38,834 nt of DNA from Clostridia bacterium (GTDB lineage Bacteria; Bacillota; Clostridia; Christensenellales; Borkfalkiaceae): the NCBI GenBank assembly GCA_900768525.1, contig CAAGDF010000035.1:1-38834 (forward strand). Direction: 5' to 3'. Numbering within the stretch: the first letter of the stretch is position 1; each line of letters starts with the position of its first letter. Of the stretch, positions 1-7,276 are shown one piece after another. Below the pieces are notes generated by a model. The model did no database searches and had not been told where the DNA came from. It saw only the letters and a program-made list of their open reading frames with translations. The translations under genes were made by a program, and so were the position numbers.

Positions 1-1
1 C

Positions 2-15
2 TATAGGTCGATTAT
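2..15 (+). repeat. dispersed 14-base motif, copy 1
   Basis: TATAGGTCGATTAT, followed by CGGC, located downstream of fruK at the window edge. Confidence 0.8.
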
Positions 16-53
16 CGGCATATAGATTGGTTTTTGTTTTATTATACAATATT

Positions 54-983
54 TTAAGCGAAGAATTTTTCGACCGAGATGCGGTCGTAAATTTCTTCGT
101 ATTTGTCTTTATAAAACAGGTTGGTGCCGGGGGTGGTAATTGATGCCGTGCCCGCGGCTACCGCGCAGCGAAGTACTTCTTCGTCGGCAAGTCCGCGTTC
201 GCGCATAACGAGTGCGGCGGCGAGCATACAGTCGCCTGCGCCGACGGTCGAGTTGACCGCCACGTTCGCGCTTTTGCAATACAAATGCTCTTTACCGTCG
301 GTCAGTATCGCGCCGCTGCTACCGAGCGACAAAAGCACTTTTTTTGCGCCCATGCCGATAAGTTTTCTTGCTCCTTCGACCATATCGGCTTTCGTAATAC
401 ATTTACTTTCGGTAATGCTTTCCAGTTCATAAAGATTGGGTTTTACAAGGTCCACGCCTGCGGCGAGGGCTTTTTTCAGTTTTTCGCCTTCGCAGTCGAT
501 AGCGATTTTGACGTTATCGGGTATGCGGCCGATTAACTTTGCGTAATAATCGTCGTTAACGCCTTGCGGCAGCGAACCGCTGAGCACGACGGTGGACGCT
601 TTTTTAGATAGCCGTGCAACGAGGTTCAGCAATTCTTCCTGTTTTTCTTCGGGAACAGGCTCGCCTTTATCGTTGATTTCGGTCATCATGGCACGTTTAT
701 CTATAATTTTGTAGTTAATGCGGACGTGTCCCGGAGTGGTGACGAATCTTCCCGCAATGCCTTCTTTAGAAAGGGTTTGCATGAACTGACCGCCGTCCTC
801 GGCGAACATAAAGCCCGTTGCTACGGCGTCACCGCCAAGCCTGCTTATGCCGACCGCAACGTTGAGAGCTTTTCCGCTGTAGGTGATTATTTTGTTTTCG
901 ATACGGTTAACTTTGCCTACGTCTAACGAGCCGAGTTCGACCGTACAATCTATGCTCGGGTTGGGGCAAACTGTAAGAATCAT
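54..983 (-). CDS. fruK: 1-phosphofructokinase-type PfkB sugar kinase
   Basis: A 309-residue PfkB/ribokinase-fold kinase that probably phosphorylates fructose 1-phosphate (or tagatose 6-phosphate) with ATP in the cytoplasm. The N-terminus MILTVCPNPSID and the C-terminal signature NSTVGAGDCM, which carries the anion-hole glycines and catalytic aspartate, fit the FruK/LacC subgroup. Length is normal for the family. An AAGGAA Shine-Dalgarno-like stretch lies a few bases upstream of the ATG. It follows the EF-G-like gene on the same strand after about 70 nt that contain an inverted repeat. No fructose PTS or FruR gene is visible beside it, so the exact substrate is uncertain: fruK is the best guess and lacC the main alternative. 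Confidence 0.8.
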   Translation of the reverse strand: MILTVCPNPSIDCTVELGSLDVGKVNRIENKIITYSGKALNVAVGISRLGGDAVATGFMFAEDGGQFMQTLSKEGIAGRFVTTPGHVRINYKIIDKRAMMTEINDKGEPVPEEKQEELLNLVARLSKKASTVVLSGSLPQGVNDDYYAKLIGRIPDNVKIAIDCEGEKLKKALAAGVDLVKPNLYELESITESKCITKADMVEGARKLIGMGAKKVLLSLGSSGAILTDGKEHLYCKSANVAVNSTVGAGDCMLAAALVMRERGLADEEVLRCAVAAGTASITTPGTNLFYKDKYEEIYDRISVEKFFA

Positions 984-1009
984 TATAAAAATTCCTTATA
1001 TTCAAAATA

Positions 1010-1044
1010 CGACGGACGTCGTACAATTTTCCGAACGTCCGTCG
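1010..1044 (-). other. inverted repeat between EF-G-like gene and fruK
   Basis: Perfect 10-bp arms, CGACGGACGT at 1010-1019 and ACGTCCGTCG at 1035-1044, separated by 15 nt. The left arm can also fold locally as TACGAC/GTCGTA around GGAC, so two mutually exclusive hairpins are possible. No clear run of T follows on the minus strand. It could be a weak terminator, an mRNA-processing hairpin or an operator. Confidence 0.5.
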
Positions 1045-1053
1045 AACTTAGTA

Positions 1054-3114
1054 TTATTCAGCCTTAGCTTCTTTGGCGTCTTTGATGATCTTTTCCTGTG
1101 CCTGAGGCGGAACTTCCTCGTATCTTTCGAATCTTGTGGTGAAACTGCCTCTGCCTTGCGTCATACTGCGAAGGTCGGTTGCGTATTTAGCAAGTTCAGC
1201 CTGCGGAGCTTCTGCCGAAAGAATGGTCTTGGTTCCCGCCTGATCGGTGCCGAGAATACGACCGCGACGCTTGTTCATGTCGCCCATTACGTCGCCGAGG
1301 TAGTCGCTCGGAATGGTGATTTCAACGTGCATGATGGGTTCGAGGATGCAGGGGGATGCTTTTGCAACGCCTTCGGCGAACGCGAGTTTGGCTGCGGTTA
1401 CGAAAGCGATTTCTTTACTGTCTACGGGGTGATACTTACCGTCGAACAGCGTGCATTTGAGGTTAACCATGGGGTAGCCCGCGAGCACGCCCGACTTGAT
1501 AGCTTCACGCAAGCCCTTATCGACTGCGGGAATGAACTGACGGGGAACCGCGCCGCCGACAACCGCGTCAACGAATTCGTAAACGCCGTCCTCCGCGCCC
1601 GGTTCGAATCTTACGCTACAAACGCCGAACTGACCTGCTCCGCCCGATTGTTTCTTATGTTTACCTTCGGCTTCCGCCGTTTTGCGGACGGTTTCTCTGT
1701 AAGCGATCTTAGGTTCTTTAAGAATGGCTTCGCAGTTGAATTTGTTTTTGAGTTTCTTGCAAAGAATGGAAAGTTGCGTTTCGCCTACGCCGGAAAGTAA
1801 CATTTCGTTGGTCTCGGCGTTCTTGGAAACGTTGAACGATATATCTTCGTCTTTCAGTTTGGAAAGACCTGCGAAAATCTTGTCCTCGTCGCCTTTCTTA
1901 GCCGCATAAACGGCCATAGAATAAACGGGAGCGGGAATAGCCATCGGCGGGAATATGTACTTGTCCGCTTCGCAAAGGGTGTCGCCCGTGGTAACGTCGG
2001 AGAGTTTTGCGAGCGCGCCGATATCGCCTGCGACAACGCTGTCGGTAGGTTCTTGCTTTTTGCCCTTAAGGAAATAAAGCGAACTGATCTTTTCGCTGTT
2101 GCCCTTGGTAACGTTGTTGAGCGTAATGCCGGAACGCAAAGTACCCTGAATAACTTTAAAGATATTAAGACGACCTACGAACGGATCGACCGTGGTTTTG
2201 AAAACGCGAAGAACAACGGGCTTACCGTCGTCGCATTTAAGAACGACCTCTTTGCCGTCCTCGGTCTGAGCTTTCGCGCCTGCGGTATCTGCGGGAGAGG
2301 GCATCATGGAAATAATTCTTTCCATAAGGTTGAATACCGCTTTGTTGGCAAGACCGCTGCCGCCGTATACGGGAACGGTAGAACCCGACATAATGCCGAG
2401 CTTTAAGCCCATAGCCATTTCTTCGCCGGTGAGTTCTTCGCCACCGAAGAATTTATCAAGCAACGCTTCGTCGTTTTCCGCAGCCGATTCGCAGACCGAT
2501 TGTCTGACTTGTTCGTATTCGTCGGCGTGCTGATCTATAAGCGCAGGGTTTTCTTTGCCGTCGAGATCGTATCCGACCTTATCGAGAATACTTACCCAAC
2601 CCGCGAATTTTTCTTTTTCGAGGTGAGGTACGAACATCTGGCAAATCTTTGTGCCGTATTTAGCTTTTATGGCTTCAACCGTTGCGGTGTAAGAAGAGTT
2701 GTCTTTATCGAGACCGGTAATGAATATCATTGCCGGAATTTTATGATCTGCGCAGTAGTCCAAAGCCTTTTCGGTACCGACCGTCAAGGTTCCCGAACCG
2801 CCCGTTACGATAATTGCGCAATCGGCGGCGGAGAGGGCTTCGACCATTTCGCCTTCAAAATCGAAAAATCCGGGAACGTCCAAAAGATTGAATTTATATC
2901 CTTTGTATTCGCAGTAGGCTACCGAAAGAGAGATTGAAATCTTCTTGGCAATTTCTTCGGGATCGAAATCCATCGTGCTGTTGCCGTCGTCAACTTTGCC
3001 TTGTCTGTCGATTGCTTTCGCGTTGTAAAGAATTGCTTCGGCAAGAGTTGTTTTGCCTTCGCCGCTGTGGCCTATCAATGCGATGTTCCTGATTTTTTCA
3101 GCCCTGTCACTCAT
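1054..3114 (-). CDS. EF-G-like translation factor GTPase
   Basis: A 686-residue EF-G family GTPase paralogue. It has the P-loop GHSGEGKTTL, the switch II motif DVPG and, further on, EF-G domains II to V (for example the IAYRETV and GRGSFTTRFERYEEVP regions). Instead of the canonical switch I it carries the DFDPEEIAKKISI segment typical of the EF-G-like subgroup, and the G4 motif reads TGLD rather than NKxD. I chose the ATG at 3112-3114 because AAAGGACGG lies upstream of it. The reading frame extends to a TTG at 3138, but that codon sits in front of the Shine-Dalgarno sequence. A consensus promoter is present upstream. The role is not settled for this subgroup: it may be an accessory translocation or recycling factor. 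It is probably not the sole housekeeping EF-G. Confidence 0.88.
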   Translation of the reverse strand: MSDRAEKIRNIALIGHSGEGKTTLAEAILYNAKAIDRQGKVDDGNSTMDFDPEEIAKKISISLSVAYCEYKGYKFNLLDVPGFFDFEGEMVEALSAADCAIIVTGGSGTLTVGTEKALDYCADHKIPAMIFITGLDKDNSSYTATVEAIKAKYGTKICQMFVPHLEKEKFAGWVSILDKVGYDLDGKENPALIDQHADEYEQVRQSVCESAAENDEALLDKFFGGEELTGEEMAMGLKLGIMSGSTVPVYGGSGLANKAVFNLMERIISMMPSPADTAGAKAQTEDGKEVVLKCDDGKPVVLRVFKTTVDPFVGRLNIFKVIQGTLRSGITLNNVTKGNSEKISSLYFLKGKKQEPTDSVVAGDIGALAKLSDVTTGDTLCEADKYIFPPMAIPAPVYSMAVYAAKKGDEDKIFAGLSKLKDEDISFNVSKNAETNEMLLSGVGETQLSILCKKLKNKFNCEAILKEPKIAYRETVRKTAEAEGKHKKQSGGAGQFGVCSVRFEPGAEDGVYEFVDAVVGGAVPRQFIPAVDKGLREAIKSGVLAGYPMVNLKCTLFDGKYHPVDSKEIAFVTAAKLAFAEGVAKASPCILEPIMHVEITIPSDYLGDVMGDMNKRRGRILGTDQAGTKTILSAEAPQAELAKYATDLRSMTQGRGSFTTRFERYEEVPPQAQEKIIKDAKEAKAE

Positions 3115-3214
3115 GTTTGTTTTCCGTCCTTTTTTCAAATATATTAATTCTCTGCACCAATGCCCGTTAAGTTCGTGATTTGCGGGGCAGACTTGGGCGA
3201 TTTACACTTTTCCT

Positions 3215-3243
3215 ATTATAATATAAAGTGTAAGAATAATCAA
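3215..3243 (-). promoter_or_regulatory. sigma-A type promoter for EF-G-like gene
   Basis: On the minus strand, TTGATT (3243-3238), 17 nt, TATAAT (3220-3215). It would start transcription about 95 nt before the chosen ATG. Confidence 0.75.
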
Positions 3244-3355
3244 GGGGTTTTTAAAAAAAAGTTCCCATATTTTTAAAAAAAGTTAAATCGCGGCGTTTTG
3301 AGGTGGTCTGGAAACCCCGATTCTTTCGCTTTCGCATAAAAAACGTTATATATAG

Positions 3356-3384
3356 TTGAAAAATGATTACGGTTATGTTATAAT
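3356..3384 (+). promoter_or_regulatory. strong sigma-A promoter with extended -10 for the TIR/pentapeptide block
   Basis: TTGAAA at 3356-3361, a 17-nt spacer, and TATAAT at 3379-3384 preceded by TGT, giving the extended -10 form TGnTATAAT. The predicted transcript begins near 3391 and leaves a leader of about 125 nt before the ATG at 3518. The interval 3139-3517 holds no gene: only this promoter, the divergent EF-G promoter and A/T-rich sequence. Confidence 0.82.
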
Positions 3385-3517
3385 ACAAAGAAGATAATTG
3401 ATGAGTATACGCTCAAGAAGAATTTGCCCCTTATTATAGGCTTGAAAACGCATATATTACGCGAATTTTTGCAGAGCGGTTTTGTCACTCAGGATAAACA
3501 GGCAGGTGTTACTTTTT

Positions 3518-6500
3518 ATGGCTTTAGGAAAACAGCGCGAAAATAACATAACGATAGATAACAATAGTATCATAAACGAAGCGCACGAAAACGATTTGTT
3601 TATCGCTTATTTTTGCGGAAAGGGTGAAAAGGCTGCGGGTGAATTATACGATAAGCTCGAAAAAACAGGAAAATACAAATGTGTTTTTCATGATGCAACC
3701 AACGGATATTTTTATGGTACGCCCGGCGTCATTCGCGAAAAATGTAAAGCGGTTCTTGTTGTCGTCGACGACGATGCTATGTATAAAAGCACCGACACAG
3801 GCGTGGTTGAATCGGATATCGGGAAAATTCGCCTTACGAAAGTTGACCCTAAAACGCAAGAGCTTGCACCAAAAGAGGTGCTACGCGAAATAGCCGCCGC
3901 AACGCACAACGAATTTATCGCTCCGTATCTGAAAAGCCGTAGTACGAAAACCGTGCCGATAAAATTGTTGTACGTGGGCAAAAGAGGTGATTTTAATCCT
4001 CAGGTCGCGTTCAGAGATGAGGACTTTAAATTGAAGTTTGAGGCGCATTTCGCTAAAAAAGCCGAAAGTGCGCGAAAAGAAGAATATGAATACGACGGTT
4101 TCGATAAAGATATAGATAATCCTTTTAAAGGGTTGACTATGTTCAATGCAACGGAAGGCGACTGTTTTTCTAAAATATGCTCGTGGATTGACGGAATAAA
4201 GAAAGACTATCGTGTTCGTTACGGTATTTTTAAGAATGCGCATTTATACTGGGTCGGTACGCGCCAATCCGATTGTGCGCATTGTGAAGATATGCCTTTT
4301 TTCGGCTCGGTATGTTTGTTTGGCGATAACAATCCCGATAAAAATATTTATGCATACAGGGCGCAGGAAAGAATCGATCACAATGCGATAAATCAAGCCG
4401 CAGATGAGTTTGTTTTTAATGCCGTCAAAGAAATTGCCGATAAAGACGATAAGGCTGTATTTTATTGCTATAATCAGGCGATTGTTTATAACACGTTTAT
4501 AGACGGAGAAAATCCTTATCTTCGTACGATTAAAAACAGACAAGAGAGATATATAGACAGATTTATTTGTCTGAACTCCGAAAGCGTGCTGAAAAAATTC
4601 AAAAACAAACAAAACTTTCTCGGACTTGCCGCACTCGGCGACGAAAATACTCATTTCAACGTTATTCCTTCGGTAAGACTAAAAGGGTACGAATGTAGTT
4701 ACAGAAAACTGTTTGAAAAATTTGACGAGCTTTTCAAAGGAAAACCGAACGAAAACGATTGGTGGACGGAGGACATGCGTTTTGTCGTTCAGGCACCCGT
4801 CGGCAGCGGCGGAAGTTCTACCTTTATACTCGATAAAACATACGGCAGCGCAACGATAACCAACGATACGTCCGACAGTACCGATTATATTTGTACTATT
4901 TTTCAGGAGAACAACGTTCCCGTCAACGTGCATGCTATTATTTGCGACGTCGGCAAAGATGAACCCGAGGTGCTTATCTCGGTTCCGTCCATTCAGTTGC
5001 TCAGAAAATCGGGCAACAGGCTGATTTACCGCGGAGCGGATTTTATAGAGGCTAAGCGCATTCCCGAAAAGGCAATGAACGACTTTATCGAACAGGCTCG
5101 GCGAGCTTGCGTAAAGTTGTACAAAAATAAGGATGAAAACGGCAATTCCGATCCGTTTATCGGTATTTGCGGTATAGACGGCATCATTTGTTATTCATCC
5201 GAATTCGATAAAAAAGAACCGATCGTTTATTTGCTCGAAGTCAACACGAGATTTCAGGCATCGAGCGGACTGTTGAACCGCGCGATGATTCGCAATCAAA
5301 AAGAGGGCGGATGCGGACACTCGCTTCAGTACCTCAACTTATTTGCCTGGAATAAGTACATTTATTCCGAACCATGCAAAAATCTTCTTTGCTCCGTAAC
5401 GGAAGGAAAACATCTCGATGGCGGTAAATATTTTGCGAATATAGACGTTCACTATTCAAATTACAGTTACATAAACAACGAAACAAATTGTCAGGGCAGG
5501 CATTTGCTTGAATTTTGCAAAAAGCCGTACGATAGCGATGCGGTGCTTAAGGAAAAACAAGCATTTTGCGATAAAAACTATATCGTGGAATATGAAACCG
5601 ACGGGCTTGATTTTGAAAAAACGGTGGAGCCTGAAAGCGGGCTTGACGGCGGGCTTATCGGCGGTTTTGAACACGACGCATATCTGTATCGTATAGTTTT
5701 CTCTGAGAACCTTGCATGGGTAAACACCGAGTCGTTCTTGTATTTCAACGAAAACGTTATCGACGAAGATCTTTTTACTCGCAACGTAATAACAGGCAAT
5801 ACCTGTTTTGATGAAAAACGCGGTAAAGTGTTTGCCGATTATAACAGTTCGTCCGTCGTTTCCAAGCGCGAAAGAATGATCAGGGTAAAAGTTGCCTTGC
5901 TTATTCAGGGCGTATATATGGATAATAACACGATCTGTATGCTTGAAGAGAATAATTATCTTCGCCCGGGGACTTTTCAGTCTATAGATATTTATTTTTG
6001 CGATAAGGATAAATTTGAAAATTATGTTGTCAATGCGCCGGTAATGAACCCGAAAAATACCGACGAAGCTAAGAATAACGCGGGTATAAGATACACAGGT
6101 ATGACTCCGTTTGTTATCAAAACCGTTAAAGAGGGCGATGTCGTATACGCGGCTTTGTATTACTATGGTGTAAAAATCGACGACGTAAAACTCTTCCCGC
6201 AGGACAGTGTATCGGGGTACGTTATTAAAGATAACGGCAGCGTCGATACGTCGGGGCGGAAACCGACGGCTAAAGAAATCCCGTTTTCCGATATCGCATA
6301 TCTTTCAACCGATCGTTTGCGTGTTCATCTTACTAACGCTTGTAAGTTTAAAGTGCACAGAGATGAGAACGGCAATTATCAGGGCTGCAAGTTTTGCGGA
6401 ATCACTTGCGGGGAAGAGGAACGACTTAAAAACGACGGCACAACGTTTACCGAGGGAAATGTTCAAACTGTAGTTGAAAACTATGTCAAAAAATACGACG

Positions 6501-7264
6501 GTAAGGATTTTGAAGGTAAAAAACTTGAAACTGGCAGTTATCCTGCGTTAAGGCATTTCCTTATAGGCGGGCAAACCGCGGACGTGACAAACGAGGCAGT
6601 TGCTAAAAGGCTTGTAAAAACTGTTTATACAATCAACAGGGCAGGTAAAGGTAAGCCTATTTATGCGATGATTATTCCGTGCGGACCTCAAACGGTTTAC
6701 TGGATGAAACATTACGGGCTAACGCAACTTGCTTTCAATCTTGAAATTTGGGACGATGAAATCGCGTTCAAGGTAATGCCGGGCAAGCGCGATAAGAGCG
6801 GCTCGCCGAACGACAACTCGAATGAGTTTATCGGAAATGACAGAAAAGGCTATCTCGAAGCTCTTAGTAGCGCAAGAAGTATTATGAAAGCGCACGAGTC
6901 TGTCAAAAGTATGCTTTTAATAGGTCTTGAACCGCTTGCCAATACAAAACACGCGGTAAAGGAACTGGTTTCAAGAGATATTCAGCCGATGCTCTCCATA
7001 TTCAGACCTATGCCGGGTACGCCGTTTGCGGGTTATATGTCGCCGCAGATAACCGACGTTGTGGAAATGTTCGAGGCTGCGGAAACTATCTGTGCCGAAA
7101 AAGAGTACAGCGGAGAAATGAAAGAAAAAAATCAAAAGCGAATTAAGCCTTTTGCAAAAATCAAAAAAATGCATCTCGGTCCCGATTGCGTATGTTGCCA
7201 GAACAACACGGTTGCTCTGCCGTATTCGGTCACCAGAAGCGAAATTGAAAATACAAACAAATAA
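3518..7264 (+). CDS. TIR-like / ATP-grasp-like / radical-SAM-like fusion protein
   Basis: A 1248-residue protein not recognised as any named family. Residues 25-155 read as a TIR domain: strand DLFIAYF, strand CVFHDA, strand AVLVVVDDD, then a helix with E124 where TIR NADases keep the catalytic glutamate, and strand VPIKLLYVG. Residues about 240-640 look like ATP-grasp: a glycine-rich VVQAPVGSGGSST loop (423-435) and YLLEVNTRFQ (571-580) matching the metal-binding ExNxR motif. Residues about 925-1230 look like a radical SAM barrel, with C942, C957 and C960 (CX14CX2C), IGGQT (1016-1020), NLEIW and PMPGTPF, plus a C-terminal CVCC at 1224-1227. Residues 640-920 are unassigned. The ATG at 3518 is preferred because AGGTG lies 9 nt upstream; the frame also reaches a TTG at 3482. 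The pentapeptide gene follows after 12 nt. Domain calls are by eye; function is unknown. Confidence 0.8.
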   Translation: MALGKQRENNITIDNNSIINEAHENDLFIAYFCGKGEKAAGELYDKLEKTGKYKCVFHDATNGYFYGTPGVIREKCKAVLVVVDDDAMYKSTDTGVVESDIGKIRLTKVDPKTQELAPKEVLREIAAATHNEFIAPYLKSRSTKTVPIKLLYVGKRGDFNPQVAFRDEDFKLKFEAHFAKKAESARKEEYEYDGFDKDIDNPFKGLTMFNATEGDCFSKICSWIDGIKKDYRVRYGIFKNAHLYWVGTRQSDCAHCEDMPFFGSVCLFGDNNPDKNIYAYRAQERIDHNAINQAADEFVFNAVKEIADKDDKAVFYCYNQAIVYNTFIDGENPYLRTIKNRQERYIDRFICLNSESVLKKFKNKQNFLGLAALGDENTHFNVIPSVRLKGYECSYRKLFEKFDELFKGKPNENDWWTEDMRFVVQAPVGSGGSSTFILDKTYGSATITNDTSDSTDYICTIFQENNVPVNVHAIICDVGKDEPEVLISVPSIQLLRKSGNRLIYRGADFIEAKRIPEKAMNDFIEQARRACVKLYKNKDENGNSDPFIGICGIDGIICYSSEFDKKEPIVYLLEVNTRFQASSGLLNRAMIRNQKEGGCGHSLQYLNLFAWNKYIYSEPCKNLLCSVTEGKHLDGGKYFANIDVHYSNYSYINNETNCQGRHLLEFCKKPYDSDAVLKEKQAFCDKNYIVEYETDGLDFEKTVEPESGLDGGLIGGFEHDAYLYRIVFSENLAWVNTESFLYFNENVIDEDLFTRNVITGNTCFDEKRGKVFADYNSSSVVSKRERMIRVKVALLIQGVYMDNNTICMLEENNYLRPGTFQSIDIYFCDKDKFENYVVNAPVMNPKNTDEAKNNAGIRYTGMTPFVIKTVKEGDVVYAALYYYGVKIDDVKLFPQDSVSGYVIKDNGSVDTSGRKPTAKEIPFSDIAYLSTDRLRVHLTNACKFKVHRDENGNYQGCKFCGITCGEEERLKNDGTTFTEGNVQTVVENYVKKYDGKDFEGKKLETGSYPALRHFLIGGQTADVTNEAVAKRLVKTVYTINRAGKGKPIYAMIIPCGPQTVYWMKHYGLTQLAFNLEIWDDEIAFKVMPGKRDKSGSPNDNSNEFIGNDRKGYLEALSSARSIMKAHESVKSMLLIGLEPLANTKHAVKELVSRDIQPMLSIFRPMPGTPFAGYMSPQITDVVEMFEAAETICAEKEYSGEMKEKNQKRIKPFAKIKKMHLGPDCVCCQNNTVALPYSVTRSEIENTNK

Positions 7265-7276
7265 CGGAGGAGTATT

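Noticed and set aside
883..1800. 305-codon plus-strand frame opposite the EF-G-like gene
   Set aside because: Antisense shadow. Its translation has no recognisable motif and no ribosome site.
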